Numbered from the stretch's first letter, positions 1-9,326 are shown. The stretch: 64,000 nucleotides of DNA from Pseudomonadota bacterium (GCA_018261895.1 JAGTRT010000003.1:1-64000), one strand, 5' to 3'. A program made the numbers and translations. The notes: generated by a model from the letters alone, not told the origin.

Positions 1-1
1 C

Positions 2-304
2 GTGTGCAGCCTGATGGGCATCGAAACCGGTGTCGACGTCGCCAAGATCACCGATGTCGCCGAAGACCTCGTCGTGCCGATCATGGACTTCCCGATCCGC
101 ATCGACCGCGATGCACTGACGCTCGGTTATGCCGGCGTCTATGGCTCCTTCCTGCTCTTTGCCAAACGGGCTTCTGCCAAGTACGGCGTGCCGGCGCGGG
201 ACATCCTGGTAGAGCTCGGCCGTCGCGGCATGGTCGGCGGGCAGGAGGACATGATCGAAGACACCGCCATCACCATGGCTAGAGAACGGGGATTGACCGT
301 TTGA
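2..304 (+). CDS. mhpE: 4-hydroxy-2-oxovalerate aldolase, C-terminal part (5' end outside window)
   Basis: About the last 100 residues of a class II pyruvate aldolase of the MhpE/DmpG/BphI family, which splits 4-hydroxy-2-oxovalerate into pyruvate and acetaldehyde at the end of meta-cleavage pathways. The C-terminal communication domain is recognisable from the [13 protein letters not shown] and [12 protein letters not shown] segments that are typical of this family. The reading frame is open to the left edge of the window, so the true start lies upstream. The MhpC hydrolase encoded at 4645 belongs to the same pathway, which is why I prefer mhpE over dmpG. A partner acetaldehyde dehydrogenase would be expected just upstream. 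Confidence 0.9.
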   Translation: MCSLMGIETGVDVAKITDVAEDLVVPIMDFPIRIDRDALTLGYAGVYGSFLLFAKRASAKYGVPARDILVELGRRGMVGGQEDMIEDTAITMARERGLTV

Positions 305-330
305 TCTCAGGCGTACACGGCTCGCTCCGT

Positions 331-363
331 TTTCATTTTTGGCCGTTTTTTCCGGTTGACCGT
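331..363 (-). repeat. Dispersed 34-bp repeat, copy 1
   Basis: The minus strand reads ACGGTCAACCGGAA followed by an A-rich spacer, GGCCAAAA and TGAAA. This aligns base for base with five other copies in the window. It lies in the mhpE-liv intergenic gap and overlaps the first arm of the hairpin at 360-388. Confidence 0.8.
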
Positions 364-388
364 AACACGCCCTGACGGCGTGTTACGG
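360..388. terminator. Strong hairpin between mhpE and the liv fusion gene
   Basis: Perfect 12-bp inverted repeat CCGTAACACGCC / GGCGTGTTACGG with a CTGAC loop. No U-run follows on the plus strand, so it may be a processing or stability element rather than an intrinsic terminator. It sits just before the AGGAG ribosome site of the liv fusion gene. Confidence 0.5.
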
Positions 389-405
389 GACCACAGGAGT
401 CCTCC

Positions 406-3261
406 ATGGATGCCGAAATATTTGCTTTACTGGCCCAGGATGGCGTCACCAATGGCGCCGTCTACGCCTTGTTGGCGCTGGCGCTGGTGCTTGTTTTTGC
501 GGTCACCCGCATCATCTTCATACCGCAGGGCGAGTTTCTCGCCTGGGGCGCCCTCACCATGGCCGCCCTGGAAGGAGGGCATTTTCCTGGCACCGTCTGG
601 CTGCTGCTCGGGGCTGGCGTGCTGACGCTGGCGGCAGACATCATCGATTCGAAGCCCGGGCGACGCCAGCTTGGCAAGTCGCTGCTCTGGAACCTGGCCT
701 ATCCGCTGGCTGCCCTCGGGCTGCTCTGGTTCCTGCCGTTGCAGGACTTGCCGCATGTGGTGAAGGCGCTGTTGACCCTGGCCGTCGTCGTGCCGATGGG
801 GCCGATGCTCTACCGCGTCGCGTTCCAGCCGGTGGCCGAAGCGCCGGTTCTGATCCTGCTCATCATCTCGGTGGCGCTGCACCTGCTCATGGTCGGTCTC
901 GGCCTGCTCATCTTCGGGCCGGAAGGCTCGCGCACGGCGCCGTTCAGCGATGCGCAGCTCGAGATCGGTTCGCTCATGGTCGGCGGGCACACCCTCGTCG
1001 TCCTGCTGGCGTCCTTGCTGCTCATCGTCGGGCTGTACCTGTACTTCGACCGCACGCTGGCCGGCAAGGCCCTGCGCGCCACGGCGATCAACCGCAACGG
1101 CGCGCGCTTGATGGGCATCTCGCCGGCGCTGGCCGGTCGCCAGACCTTCTTCTTCGCGGCGCTGATCGGCACCTTGTCCGGGCTGCTCGTCGCGCCGCTG
1201 ACCACTGTTTACTACGACAGCGGCTTCCTCGTTGGTCTCAAGGGCTTCGTCGCCGCCATTATCGGCGGCCTGGCCAGCTACCCGCTGGCCGCGGCGGGTG
1301 CCATCATCGTCGGCCTGCTCGAATCCTTCTCGTCCTTCTGGGCCAGCGCCTTCAAGGATGTGCTGGTGTTCACGCTGATCATCCCGGTGCTCATCTGGCT
1401 GTCGTGGTCGACGCACCATGTCGAGGAAGAGGAAACGGCGCATGTCGTGACGACGGCCCGGCGTGACGGCTGGATCAGCCCGCGTGTGGTGCTGGCCGTC
1501 TTTCTTGGCCTGCTCTTGCTCGCACCCCTGGCGCTGCCCGAGTTCTACGTCACGCTGCTCAATTACGTCGGCCTGTCGGCCCTGGTCGCAATCGGCCTCG
1601 TCCTGCTGACTGGCGTCGGTGGTCTGACCTCCTTCGGGCAGGCTGCTTTCGTCGGCCTTGGCGCCTACACGACGGCCTGGCTGACCACCTCGGCCGAGCT
1701 GCCCTCGTGGATCGGCTTCGCCGGCGGTTCGCCGTGGGCGGCGCTGGTCGTCGGACTGGTGCTGACGGCGACGGTGGCCGTGATCCTCGGTTCGGTCACC
1801 CTCAAGCTGTCCGGCCACTATCTGCCGCTCGGGACCATGGCCTGGGGGATCAGCCTGTTCTTCCTGTTCGGCAACATGGAATTCCTTGGCGGTCACGCCG
1901 GCTTGTCCAACCTGCCGCCGATCAACCTCTTCGGCTTCGAACTGGTCGACAACCGCTATTTCTACTATCTGGTCTGGGCCTTCGTGCTGGCCGCGTTGTT
2001 CACGACCAAGAACCTGCTCGATTCGCGCGAAGGCCGCGCTATCCGCGCATTGAAGGGCGGCATGGTGATGGCCGAGGCGATGGGCGTCGATACTTCGCGG
2101 GCACGCATGGTGATCTTCGTCATCGCCGCGCTGCATGCCTGCGCCGCCGGCTGGCTCTACGCCCACCTGCAACGCTTCGTGAACCCGACGCCTTTCGGCC
2201 TGCACATCGGCATCGAGTACCTGTTCATGGCCGTTGTCGGTGGTGCCGGGCAGGTCTGGGGCGCGCTGGTCGGCGCCGGGGTGATTACCGTCCTCAAACA
2301 GTGGCTGGGCGATATCCTGCCCAAGCTGTTCGGCTCGGCCGGCAATTACGAAACCATCGTTTTCGGCCTCATGATGATCGTCCTCCTGCACCGGGCACGC
2401 GATGGTCTGTGGCCGCTGCTCGCCCGACTGGTGCCGGTGCGCATCGACCCGAAAGTGATCGATGCCACCGCCGAAGCGCTGCCGAAGAAAGCCCAGCCGC
2501 CGCATGGCGAGGTGATTCTCGAAGCCAAGGCCGTGACACGCAAGTTCGGCGGTCTGGTTGCCAACAACAACATGAGCCTGCACGTCGAAGCCGGCGAGAT
2601 CCTGGCGCTGATCGGCCCGAACGGCGCTGGCAAGAGCACGATGTTCAACCAGCTTTCCGGTGTCGATACGCCGACTTCCGGCGAGGTGCTGTTCCGCGGC
2701 AAGCCGGTGGCCGGCCACAGCTCGCGGGAAATCGCGGCGCTCGGCATGAGCCGGACCTTCCAGCACGTTCGCCTGCTGCCCAATATGAGTGTGCTGGAAA
2801 ATGTCGCCATCGGCGCCCACATGCGCGGCAGCAAGAGCGTCCTGCCGGCCGCCTGGCGTCTGGATCGGGAAGAAGAGGCACGCCTCCTGCGCGAAGCGGC
2901 GATTCAGGTCGAACGCGTCGGACTGGGCGAATTCATGCATGTCGAGGCTGGCAGCCTGGCCCTTGGTCAACAGCGCATTCTCGAAATCGCCCGTGCCCTG
3001 GCTTCCGATCCCTGCCTGCTGCTTCTCGACGAGCCGGCCGCCGGTTTGCGCCTCAAGGAGAAGCAGGCGCTCGCCGAACTGCTCAAGCGCCTCAAGTCGG
3101 AAGGCATGGCCGTGCTTATCGTCGAGCACGATATGGATTTCGTCATGAGCCTCGTCGACCGCGTGGTGGTCATGGAATTCGGCGAAAAGATCGCCGAGGG
3201 CCTGCCGGAGGAAATCCAGAAGGATCCGGCCGTGCTCGAAGCCTATTTGGGAGGGGTCTGA
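406..3261 (+). CDS. Fused LivH-LivM-LivG branched-chain-type ABC transporter (permease-permease-ATPase)
   Basis: A 951-residue inner-membrane protein that joins three normally separate subunits of the HAAT ABC importer family. Residues about 1-345 are a LivH-like permease. Residues about 355-670 are a LivM-like permease, with the cytoplasmic [10 protein letters not shown] coupling segment. From about residue 700 it is a LivG-type ATPase with Walker [10 protein letters not shown], the LALGQQR signature, Walker [11 protein letters not shown] and the switch histidine in VEHD. AGGAG precedes the ATG. LivF starts 1 base after its stop, so the two are co-translated. Flanking mhp genes suggest an aromatic acid or its breakdown product as substrate, but this family also carries amino acids and urea. 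No periplasmic binding protein gene is in view; it may lie upstream. Confidence 0.93.
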   Translation: MDAEIFALLAQDGVTNGAVYALLALALVLVFAVTRIIFIPQGEFLAWGALTMAALEGGHFPGTVWLLLGAGVLTLAADIIDSKPGRRQLGKSLLWNLAYPLAALGLLWFLPLQDLPHVVKALLTLAVVVPMGPMLYRVAFQPVAEAPVLILLIISVALHLLMVGLGLLIFGPEGSRTAPFSDAQLEIGSLMVGGHTLVVLLASLLLIVGLYLYFDRTLAGKALRATAINRNGARLMGISPALAGRQTFFFAALIGTLSGLLVAPLTTVYYDSGFLVGLKGFVAAIIGGLASYPLAAAGAIIVGLLESFSSFWASAFKDVLVFTLIIPVLIWLSWSTHHVEEEETAHVVTTARRDGWISPRVVLAVFLGLLLLAPLALPEFYVTLLNYVGLSALVAIGLVLLTGVGGLTSFGQAAFVGLGAYTTAWLTTSAELPSWIGFAGGSPWAALVVGLVLTATVAVILGSVTLKLSGHYLPLGTMAWGISLFFLFGNMEFLGGHAGLSNLPPINLFGFELVDNRYFYYLVWAFVLAALFTTKNLLDSREGRAIRALKGGMVMAEAMGVDTSRARMVIFVIAALHACAAGWLYAHLQRFVNPTPFGLHIGIEYLFMAVVGGAGQVWGALVGAGVITVLKQWLGDILPKLFGSAGNYETIVFGLMMIVLLHRARDGLWPLLARLVPVRIDPKVIDATAEALPKKAQPPHGEVILEAKAVTRKFGGLVANNNMSLHVEAGEILALIGPNGAGKSTMFNQLSGVDTPTSGEVLFRGKPVAGHSSREIAALGMSRTFQHVRLLPNMSVLENVAIGAHMRGSKSVLPAAWRLDREEEARLLREAAIQVERVGLGEFMHVEAGSLALGQQRILEIARALASDPCLLLLDEPAAGLRLKEKQALAELLKRLKSEGMAVLIVEHDMDFVMSLVDRVVVMEFGEKIAEGLPEEIQKDPAVLEAYLGGV

Positions 3262-3262
3262 C

Positions 3263-4009
3263 ATGGCCAATGTACTGGAAGTCAAAGACCTCTCGGTCGC
3301 CTACGGCAAGGTCGAGGCGGTCAGCAAGATCAGCCTGGAAGTCGGCGAGGGCAAGATCGTCACCGTCATCGGTCCGAACGGCGCCGGCAAGACGACGACC
3401 CTGTCGGCGATCATGGGCCTGCTGCCGTCTTCCGGTCAGGTTGCCTTCGACGGCAGCATCGAACAGGTGCCGGAAGTCGAGCGCATGGTCGTCCGCGGCA
3501 TGAACCTGGTGCCGGAAAAGCGCGAGCTGTTCGGCACCATGAGCATCGAGGACAACCTGCTGCTCGGCGCCTTCCAGCGCAACCGGCATGGCCATCGCGA
3601 CCACCTTGAAACCATGGAAGAGGTCTATGCACTCTTCCCGCGTCTCAAGGAACGCCGTCTGCAGGCGGCCGGCACGATGTCGGGCGGCGAACGCCAGATG
3701 CTGGCGGTCGGTCGCGCCCTGATGGCCAAGCCCAAGCTGCTCATGCTCGACGAACCCAGCCTCGGTCTGGCGCCGCTCATCGTGCGCGAGATCTTCCGCA
3801 TCATCGCCGAACTGCGCCGGCGTGGCGTCTCGATTCTGCTCGTCGAACAGAATGCGCGCGCTGCGCTGCAGGTCGCCGACTACGCCTATGTGCTGGAAAA
3901 CGGGGCGGTCAAGATGCACGGCGAAGCGGAGATGCTGCGCAACGACCCGCGCGTCATCGAGAGCTACCTCGGCCTGGCGAGCAAGCACCAGGAACTGCTG
4001 TCGACCTGA
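3263..4009 (+). CDS. livF: Branched-chain-type ABC transporter ATP-binding protein LivF
   Basis: A 248-residue second ATPase of the same importer. It has Walker A GPNGAGKT, the ABC signature MSGGERQML, Walker B LLMLDEPSLGLAPL and a Q/H-loop region VEQNARAAL typical of LivF rather than LivG. It follows the fusion gene by one base, which fits an obligate LivG-LivF ATPase pair. The substrate is not readable from the ATPase. The downstream hemerythrin begins 20 bases later, so the operon probably continues. Confidence 0.93.
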   Translation: MANVLEVKDLSVAYGKVEAVSKISLEVGEGKIVTVIGPNGAGKTTTLSAIMGLLPSSGQVAFDGSIEQVPEVERMVVRGMNLVPEKRELFGTMSIEDNLLLGAFQRNRHGHRDHLETMEEVYALFPRLKERRLQAAGTMSGGERQMLAVGRALMAKPKLLMLDEPSLGLAPLIVREIFRIIAELRRRGVSILLVEQNARAALQVADYAYVLENGAVKMHGEAEMLRNDPRVIESYLGLASKHQELLST

Positions 4010-4028
4010 CAGCGATTGGAGAACAGAT

Positions 4029-4613
4029 ATGGAAGCACTTCACATCATCGGCGAGGAGCATCAGTCGCTGGCCGCCATCCTGCATGCCATCCGCTTCATG
4101 CTCAAGGAAATTTCGGCCGGCAGGCTCGAGGCCGACATCAAGCTCTTTCAGGCCATGGTGCATTACCTCGATGCCTATGCCGAGAAACGCCACCACCCGA
4201 AGGAAGACCTGCTGTTCCGGCGTTTGCCGGAACGCACCGGAGAGGGGGCCGAGGCCCTGGCCAAGCTCGGCCAGCAGCACGCCGCTGCGCCGCAACGCAT
4301 GGCGGCGCTGGAAGGCGCGCTGGCCAGCTATGTGGCCGATCATGGCCGGTTCAAGGAATTTGCCCAGGCTTTCGATATCTACGCCGAGTTCTACCGGGAG
4401 CACATGATGCTCGAGGAGGACGAGGTTCTGCCCTTGCTGCGGACGCATCTGACAGCTGATGACTGGGTCGAGCTGGATGCGGCATTTCGCGCTGAAATGC
4501 AGACCAAATCGGGCAAGGACGGCGCGGCGGAGGATTTCTCGGCGCTCTTCTCGCGTCTGGTCGAGTGCGCACCGGCACCGATCGGTTTTGGTCCGCGCCC
4601 CTTCGGCAACTGA
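4029..4613 (+). CDS. Hemerythrin HHE domain protein
   Basis: A 194-residue, all-helical cytoplasmic protein of the hemerythrin/HHE cation-binding family. Iron-ligand-like residues are visible as HIIGEEH near the N-terminus, HH-x3-ED around residue 55, GQQH, and [11 protein letters not shown]. The ATG at 4029 is chosen because the HHE domain begins immediately after it; a longer frame upstream would overlap livF. Members bind di-iron and sense or store O2 or NO, or protect against nitrosative damage. Placement between an aromatic-substrate importer and mhpC suggests an oxygen-linked role for a ring-cleavage pathway, but that is only context. Confidence 0.82.
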   Translation: MEALHIIGEEHQSLAAILHAIRFMLKEISAGRLEADIKLFQAMVHYLDAYAEKRHHPKEDLLFRRLPERTGEGAEALAKLGQQHAAAPQRMAALEGALASYVADHGRFKEFAQAFDIYAEFYREHMMLEEDEVLPLLRTHLTADDWVELDAAFRAEMQTKSGKDGAAEDFSALFSRLVECAPAPIGFGPRPFGN

Positions 4614-4644
4614 CCCCCACAATTTTCATGGAAGGAAGCAGCGT

Positions 4645-5508
4645 ATGAGCACAACCCCCCTGACCGAGGCCGCCACCAGCAAGTTTGTCCGCATCAAGGA
4701 CGGCGAGCAGGAATTGCAGCTGCACTACAACGATTGCGGCAGCGGCAGCGAGACGGTCGTCATGTTGCACGGCTCCGGCCCCGGTGCCAGTGGCTGGGCC
4801 AATTTCAACCGCAACGTCGAGCCGCTCGTGGCGGCCGGCTACCGCGTCATCCTCATGGACTGCCCGGGATGGAGCAAGAGCGATCCGATCGTGTGCACGG
4901 GCTCGCGCTCCGACCTCAATGCCCGCTCGCTGAAGGGGCTGCTCGATGCGCTCGGCCTGAGCAAGGTGCACATCATCGGCAACTCGATGGGTGGGCACAG
5001 CGCGGTGGCGTTTGCGTTGAGCTATCCGGCCCAGGTCGGCAAGCTGGTCCTGATGGGCGGCGGCACCGGTGGGCCGAGCCAGTTCGTGCCCATGCCGACC
5101 GAAGGCATCAAGCTGATCCAGGCGCTTTACCGCGACCCGACCATAGAGAATCTCAAGAAAATGATGGCCGTCTTCGTGTTCGATGCGAGCAGCCTGACCG
5201 AGGATCTCTACCAGGCGCGTTTGAACAACATGCTGTCCCGCCGCGATCACCTGGAGAATTTCGTCAAGAGCTTTGCCGCCAATCCCAAGCAGTTCCCCGA
5301 CTACGGCCATCGCCTGGGCGAAGTGACGGCGCCGGCGCTGGTCATCTGGGGGCGCGACGACCGTTTCGTGCCGATGGATGTCGGTCTGCGCCTGATCTGG
5401 GGCATGCCGAATGCTGAACTGCATATCTTCAACCGCTGCGGTCATTGGGCGCAGTGGGAGCATGCCGAGAAGTTCAACCGCATGGTGCTCGATTTCCTCA
5501 AGCACTGA
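4645..5508 (+). CDS. mhpC: 2-hydroxy-6-oxonona-2,4-dienedioate hydrolase (meta-cleavage product hydrolase)
   Basis: A 287-residue alpha/beta hydrolase very close to E. coli MhpC as I remember it, including the TEAATS start, [11 protein letters not shown] oxyanion region, MPTEGIK and [15 protein letters not shown] segments. The nucleophile is Ser114 in GNSMGG. The acid lies in WGRDDRFVP and the catalytic His in CGHWAQWEH. It cleaves the C-C bond of the ring-fission product of 3-(2,3-dihydroxyphenyl)propionate, which feeds the hydratase/aldolase (mhpE) at the window start. GGAAGGA lies upstream of the ATG. It is probably the last gene of its operon, since an intrinsic terminator follows within 30 bases. 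Confidence 0.92.
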   Translation: MSTTPLTEAATSKFVRIKDGEQELQLHYNDCGSGSETVVMLHGSGPGASGWANFNRNVEPLVAAGYRVILMDCPGWSKSDPIVCTGSRSDLNARSLKGLLDALGLSKVHIIGNSMGGHSAVAFALSYPAQVGKLVLMGGGTGGPSQFVPMPTEGIKLIQALYRDPTIENLKKMMAVFVFDASSLTEDLYQARLNNMLSRRDHLENFVKSFAANPKQFPDYGHRLGEVTAPALVIWGRDDRFVPMDVGLRLIWGMPNAELHIFNRCGHWAQWEHAEKFNRMVLDFLKH

Positions 5509-5534
5509 GCGATACCCGTCCTCTGAGGTACTTC

Positions 5535-5559
5535 GGCCGCCCTGAGCGGCCATTTTTTT
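5535..5559 (+). terminator. Rho-independent terminator after mhpC
   Basis: Stem GGCCGC / GCGGCC with a CCTGA loop, followed by seven T residues. It closes the mhp/liv operon and separates it from dinB. Confidence 0.85.
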
Positions 5560-5605
5560 CGCCTGTTTTCAGGCGCCGTGGCTGCTTTTTTGAATGCTTG
5601 ATATT

Positions 5606-5621
5606 CTGTATATTCATCCAG
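5606..5621 (+). promoter_or_regulatory. Candidate LexA (SOS) box upstream of dinB
   Basis: CTG-N10-CAG with an AT-rich core, matching the CTG(TA)5CAG type of LexA operator. It ends two bases before the ATG at 5624. dinB is a standard LexA target, which supports the call. Confidence 0.6.
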
Positions 5622-5623
5622 TC

Positions 5624-6784
5624 ATGAATTCAGTCCCTATCCGCCAGCGGCGCATCGCCCATCTCGACATGGATGCCTTCTTTGCATCGGTCGAGCTGCT
5701 GCATTATCCGGAACTGCGCGGGCAGCCGGTGGTAGTGGGCGGGCGCAGCGTGCATCAGCCCGTAAGGCAGCCTGACGGGAGCCATACCTTTGCCCGATTG
5801 CGGGATTACGCGGGGCGCGGTGTGGTCACGACCTCGACCTACGAAGCGCGTGCGCTGGGGGTGTTTTCGGCCATGGGGCTGATGAAGTCGGCGCAACTGG
5901 CGCCGGACGCGATTCTTCTGCCGGCCAATTTCGAGGCCTACCGGGAGTATTCGCGCCGCTTCAAGGCGGCGGTCGCCAGCATTGCGCCGTGTATCGAGGA
6001 TCGCGGGATCGACGAGATCTACATCGATCTGACGGAAATTGACGAGGAGAGCCTGCCGCTGGCCCGGCGCATCAAGCAGGCGGTGTTCGAGGCGACCGGC
6101 CTGAGCTGTTCGATCGGCATCACGCCGAACAAGCTGCTGGCCAAGATCTGCTCCGATCTCGACAAGCCGGATGGCATCACGCTGCTCGGGCTGGCCGACA
6201 TTCCCGCGCGCATCTGGCCGCTGGCAGCCCGGAAGATCAACGGCATCGGCCCCAAGGCCAACGAGCGGCTGGCGCAGATGGGCATCGTGACCATCGGCGA
6301 ACTGGCAGCAACGCCGGTCGAACGGCTGGTCCGCCATTTCGGGCGAACCATGGGGACGTGGCTGCACGAGGTGGCGCATGGCATCGACGAGCGTCCGATC
6401 AAGACGGCGCGTGAGCCGAAATCGATCAGCCGGGAGAGCACCTTTCAGCGCGACCTGCATGTCCGCCAGGACCGGGCCGAGCTGTCGGAAGCCTTCACCA
6501 GCATCTGCCTGCGCGTCGCCGACGATCTGCACCGCAAGGGCTACGTCGCCCGGACCATCGGCATCAAGCTGCGTTACGCCGATTTCCAGGCGGTGACGCG
6601 CGACATCACCTTGCCGGCGCCGACCGCCGATGGCCGCGAGATCCGCAAGGCAGCGGGGGAGTGCCTGAAACGGGTGGCGCTGGATCAGCGTATTCGTCTA
6701 CTCGGCGTTCGCGCCAGCACCTTGCTGCCGGCCAGCGCCGTGGGCGCCTCGCCGGCGGCCGTGCAGGCCGAGCTACCGCTGTAG
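5624..6784 (+). CDS. dinB: DNA polymerase IV (Y-family translesion polymerase)
   Basis: A 386-residue Y-family polymerase. The catalytic carboxylates are in HLDMDAFFASVE at the N-terminus and in GIDEIYIDLTE around residue 130. The helix-hairpin-helix thumb segment KINGIGPKANERL and the little-finger region follow. It copies damaged templates with low fidelity. Two in-frame ATGs exist, at 5594 and 5624. I chose 5624 because the conserved core starts shortly after it and because a LexA box occupies 5606-5621. The box leaves no room for a Shine-Dalgarno site, so 5594 cannot be excluded. Confidence 0.92.
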   Translation: MNSVPIRQRRIAHLDMDAFFASVELLHYPELRGQPVVVGGRSVHQPVRQPDGSHTFARLRDYAGRGVVTTSTYEARALGVFSAMGLMKSAQLAPDAILLPANFEAYREYSRRFKAAVASIAPCIEDRGIDEIYIDLTEIDEESLPLARRIKQAVFEATGLSCSIGITPNKLLAKICSDLDKPDGITLLGLADIPARIWPLAARKINGIGPKANERLAQMGIVTIGELAATPVERLVRHFGRTMGTWLHEVAHGIDERPIKTAREPKSISRESTFQRDLHVRQDRAELSEAFTSICLRVADDLHRKGYVARTIGIKLRYADFQAVTRDITLPAPTADGREIRKAAGECLKRVALDQRIRLLGVRASTLLPASAVGASPAAVQAELPL

Positions 6785-6791
6785 TCCAGCG

Positions 6792-6810
6792 TGACCGGCT
6801 GGCCCGGTCA
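6792..6810. terminator. Hairpin between convergent dinB and bioB
   Basis: TGACCGG / CCGGTCA with a 5-base loop, overlapping the bioB stop codon. It could end transcription from both sides, but neither side has a clear U-run. Confidence 0.35.
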
Positions 6811-7782
6811 AATCGCCTGTAGTCCCAGTTTCTCGAACAGGGCGTCGTCGGCGCTCATCGACGGGTTTTCGGCGGTCAGGAGTTCTTCGCCGTAGAAAAT
6901 GGAATTGGCGCCGGCCAGGAAGCAGAGGGCCTGAAGTTCCTCGCTCATCTCGCGCCGGCCGGCCGAGAGGCGGATGAAGGCGCGGGGCAGCAGGATGCGG
7001 GCGACGGCGATGGTGCGCACGAATTCGAAGCGGTCGAGCGGCGGGCAGTCGGCGAGCGGCGTGCCGGGGATGGCGACCAGATGATTGATCGGCACCGATT
7101 CCGGCGGCGTTTTCATGTTGGCGAACTGGACGAGCAGCCCGGCCCGGTGGCGGCGGGTTTCGCCCATGCCGACGATGCCGCCGGAGCAGATCTTGATGCC
7201 GGCCTGGCGCACCCGGTCGATGGTCTCGATGCGGTCGGCGTGGGTGTGGCTGGTCACGATCTGCGGGTAGTACGCGGCGTCGGTGTCGAGGTTATGGTTG
7301 TAGAAATCCAGGCCAGCCGCTTTCAGTCGTTCAGCCTGCCCGGGCTTGAGCATGCCGAGCGTCAGGCAGGTTTCCAGCCCCATGGCCTTGACCTGCTCGA
7401 CCATGTCGACCACGGCATCGAGGTCCTTTTCCTTCGGGTTGCGCCAGGCGGCGCCCATGCAGAAGCGCGTGGCGCCTTTTTTCTTCACTTCCGCGGCGGC
7501 GGCGAGTACCTCAGCGATCGGCTTGAGCGGTTCGCGTTCGACGGCGGTGCCGTGCCGGGCCGACTGGGAGCAGTATTTGCAATCCTCCGAACAGCCGCCG
7601 GTCTTGATCGAAAACAGGGCCGAACGCTGGATCGCATTGGGGTCGAAGTTCAGGCGATGGATGGCCTGGGCTTGCCAGACGAGATCCATGAAGGGCTGGG
7701 CGAACAGCGTTTCGGCGTGGTCGATGGTCCACGGGGTGGCGCGGGTCGAAGGCAGTTCGGGGGGCAGGGCAGGTGCGTTCAT
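6808..7782 (-). CDS. bioB: Biotin synthase
   Basis: A 324-residue radical SAM enzyme that inserts sulfur into dethiobiotin. The SAM-cluster motif is CSEDCKYC in the segment [20 protein letters not shown], and the family regions YNHNLDT and [10 protein letters not shown] are present. The ATG at 7782 (MNAPALPP) is preferred. A longer frame opens with a TTG at 7851 that lies inside a dispersed 34-bp repeat and would add 23 non-conserved residues. No other biotin gene is adjacent. Confidence 0.95.
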   Translation of the reverse strand: MNAPALPPELPSTRATPWTIDHAETLFAQPFMDLVWQAQAIHRLNFDPNAIQRSALFSIKTGGCSEDCKYCSQSARHGTAVEREPLKPIAEVLAAAAEVKKKGATRFCMGAAWRNPKEKDLDAVVDMVEQVKAMGLETCLTLGMLKPGQAERLKAAGLDFYNHNLDTDAAYYPQIVTSHTHADRIETIDRVRQAGIKICSGGIVGMGETRRHRAGLLVQFANMKTPPESVPINHLVAIPGTPLADCPPLDRFEFVRTIAVARILLPRAFIRLSAGRREMSEELQALCFLAGANSIFYGEELLTAENPSMSADDALFEKLGLQAI

Positions 7783-7843
7783 GGCGGGAGATGATGTCGT
7801 TTTGCGTAAAGCGGGCCGGTTTCCGGCGTAAAGCGGGCCTTTG

Positions 7844-7877
7844 ACGGTCAACCGGAAAAAATGGCCAAATTCGAAAT
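7844..7877 (+). repeat. Dispersed 34-bp repeat, copy 2
   Basis: ACGGTCAACCGGAA, an A-rich spacer, TGGCCAAA and GAAAT on the plus strand. It lies between bioB and the ArsR gene. A short direct repeat (GTAAAGCGGGCC) is found just to its left at about 7806 and 7828. Confidence 0.8.
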
Positions 7878-7878
7878 G

Positions 7879-8268
7879 TCAGTTCGGGTGTTCGGGCACC
7901 TTGGCCACGCAGCAAATGAGCGGCAGCAACGCGATGATCTTGTCGTCGCTGAGCGAATAGAAGACGCGATTGGCCTCCTTCCGGCTGCGCACCAGTTTGC
8001 GGTTGTGCATTAGGGTCAGGTGTTGCGACACGTTCGGTTGCGATGTGCCGATCGCCTCGCTGATGTCGCCGACCGAACGTTCGCCCTCGGCAAGCAGGCA
8101 GACGATGGCCAGGCGCAGGGGGTGGGCGATGGCAGCCAGTCGGCTGGCCGTCGTCTCGATGTCGAGTCGGCTCCATTGCTCGAGCGAGAGCCGGACGTCC
8201 GCGATGGGCGGGGCGGCGGGCGGGGTCGTGGAACTGGCGGTGCGGATCGGGGTTTCAATCATGTCCAT
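7879..8268 (-). CDS. ArsR/SmtB-family transcriptional regulator
   Basis: A 129-residue winged-helix repressor. The HTH spans the segment HPLRLAIVCLLAEGERSV, then ISEAIGTSQPNVSQHL and the wing RKEANRVFYSL. The proline/alanine-rich N-terminal 25 residues are atypical. A Cys-Cys pair lies in the C-terminal helix (ICCVAKV) and might bind metal or act as a thiol redox switch. It is not the classical alpha-3 ELCVCD metal site. It is encoded 7 bases downstream of the EF-hand gene in the same direction, so it may be cotranscribed with the bacteriohemerythrin. Target unknown. Confidence 0.85.
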   Translation of the reverse strand: MDMIETPIRTASSTTPPAAPPIADVRLSLEQWSRLDIETTASRLAAIAHPLRLAIVCLLAEGERSVGDISEAIGTSQPNVSQHLTLMHNRKLVRSRKEANRVFYSLSDDKIIALLPLICCVAKVPEHPN

Positions 8269-8275
8269 GGGCGGT

Positions 8276-8578
8276 TTAACGTTCCCAGCGGCTGTGGCCG
8301 ACGTATTCTTCCCAGCTCAGAAAGCCGTCGCGGTTGAGGTCGCGCTCGCTGAACTTTTCGGCGAGGTAGGGGGCGTCCTGCGCCACTTCCTCCGGCGAAA
8401 GGCGGCCATCCTGATTCTTGTCGATGGCATTGAAGCGTTCGGCCGCCTTCTGTTTGGCCTGGCGGGCGACCTCGCCCTTGCGGCCATCCTGGTCGAGCTT
8501 GGGGACCATGGTTTGCGCCATGGCGAACTGGCCGCAGCACAGGGCCGTCAGGGCAAACAGCGCGGCGTTTCGGGTCAT
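8276..8578 (-). CDS. Secreted EF-hand (calcium-binding) protein
   Basis: A 100-residue protein with a signal peptide (MTRNAALFALTALCCGQFAMAQ) and two EF-hand loops, DKNQDGRLSPEE and DLNRDGFLSWEE, both with the DxDxDG calcium-ligand pattern. It is therefore a small periplasmic or secreted calcium binder. The start at 8578 overlaps the stop of the bacteriohemerythrin by 4 bases, a translational coupling arrangement. Function beyond calcium binding is unknown. Confidence 0.8.
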   Translation of the reverse strand: MTRNAALFALTALCCGQFAMAQTMVPKLDQDGRKGEVARQAKQKAAERFNAIDKNQDGRLSPEEVAQDAPYLAEKFSERDLNRDGFLSWEEYVGHSRWER

Positions 8579-9003
8579 GCCGCCTCGGTTTCCGGCGTGT
8601 TGGCCAGGTAGGGCTTGTATTTCATGTCCTCGAGGAGGATATGGTTCCGCCACCAGCGTGTCAGGTAGCTGAACAATTCCTTGACCCCGACGATGCCCAG
8701 GGTCGCGCCGTAACAGGTTTCGGCAATGATTTCGCAGAAATGGCGGTGTTCAAGCCGATGGTTTTCCAGGTCGACGTAACCCGCTGCGGCCATGAGATCT
8801 TCTTCGTGGCGGAAATGGTATTCGGCGTAGCTGACCAGCGCCGTGAGGATATCGACCATTTTTTCCGACTTGATGTTGTCCTCGGTGCGCTCGGCGAGCT
8901 GGTTGATCAGGGAGGCCAGTGTCTGATGATGGCGGTCCAGTATGTCGACGCCGACGCTGTAATCCTGATTCCAGCAAATCGGCGCGGTGCGATATTGGGT
9001 CAT
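8575..9003 (-). CDS. Bacteriohemerythrin
   Basis: A 142-residue single-domain hemerythrin. All canonical di-iron ligand positions can be seen: the HH of LDRHH, HFRHEED, HRLEHRHF, and NHILLEDMKY near the C-terminus. These proteins bind O2 reversibly and are thought to deliver or sense oxygen in microaerophiles. It is the second hemerythrin in 5 kb and is of a different subtype from the HHE protein at 4029. It is translationally coupled to the EF-hand gene downstream. Confidence 0.9.
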   Translation of the reverse strand: MTQYRTAPICWNQDYSVGVDILDRHHQTLASLINQLAERTEDNIKSEKMVDILTALVSYAEYHFRHEEDLMAAAGYVDLENHRLEHRHFCEIIAETCYGATLGIVGVKELFSYLTRWWRNHILLEDMKYKPYLANTPETEAA

Positions 9004-9016
9004 GGCCTTGGCCTGC

Positions 9017-9259
9017 TTAACAGGATGCCGAAACGTTCCCGGTAATGGGAGTCAAATTCTTCGTTTCGGGATAGCTCCGTCCCTTGTTCAGCGCGGCCAT
9101 CGAGCGCAAGGCAATGACGGCACGGCCGAGGCTGCCGGCGATTTGACGTTGGTTATCAGCGATCTGGTGCAGTTTGCCCGGCAACTGGCTGACGCCGACG
9201 ATGTAATCGCCCAGCGGATCTTGGGAAGGCTTGATGGATTTGGTGAGAGTTTGGGTCAT
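9017..9259 (-). CDS. Small hypothetical protein
   Basis: An 80-residue protein without a signal peptide or recognised domain; composition is mixed with a helical middle (LHQIADNQRQIAGSLGRAVIAL). The ATG at 9259 is preferred over an in-frame ATG at 9295, which would lie inside the inverted repeat 9277-9294. It sits between the cytochrome b gene and the bacteriohemerythrin on the same strand. I do not recognise the family. Confidence 0.55.
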   Translation of the reverse strand: MTQTLTKSIKPSQDPLGDYIVGVSQLPGKLHQIADNQRQIAGSLGRAVIALRSMAALNKGRSYPETKNLTPITGNVSASC

Positions 9260-9276
9260 GATGGTTGTGCTCTGAG

Positions 9277-9294
9277 TGACTATTACTATAGTCA
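9277..9294. promoter_or_regulatory. Perfect inverted repeat upstream of 9259, possible operator
   Basis: TGACTAT-TACT-ATAGTCA, a 7+4+7 symmetric site in AT-rich DNA between the small hypothetical gene and the cytochrome b gene. It is shaped like a dimeric regulator site, but I cannot name the regulator. Confidence 0.45.
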
Positions 9295-9326
9295 TAGCAA
9301 GAGACAGACCATCCCCCCGGGAAAAC

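Noticed and set aside
427..3285. 952-residue open frame on the minus strand opposite the transporter fusion
   Set aside because: No domain is recognisable, composition is Gln/Arg/His-rich, and it mirrors a clearly real gene. It is a codon-bias shadow in GC-rich DNA. The same applies to long frames opposite 10135-11796, 11803-14055 and 19777-22191.
7804..7839. Short tandem direct repeat GTAAAGCGGGCC (two copies)
   Set aside because: Only two short copies with no further pattern. Likely slippage next to the 34-bp repeat.
9296..9326. Possible small gene in the gap between the small hypothetical and the cytochrome b gene
   Set aside because: Too short, with no ribosome site. Only the inverted repeat next to it is notable.
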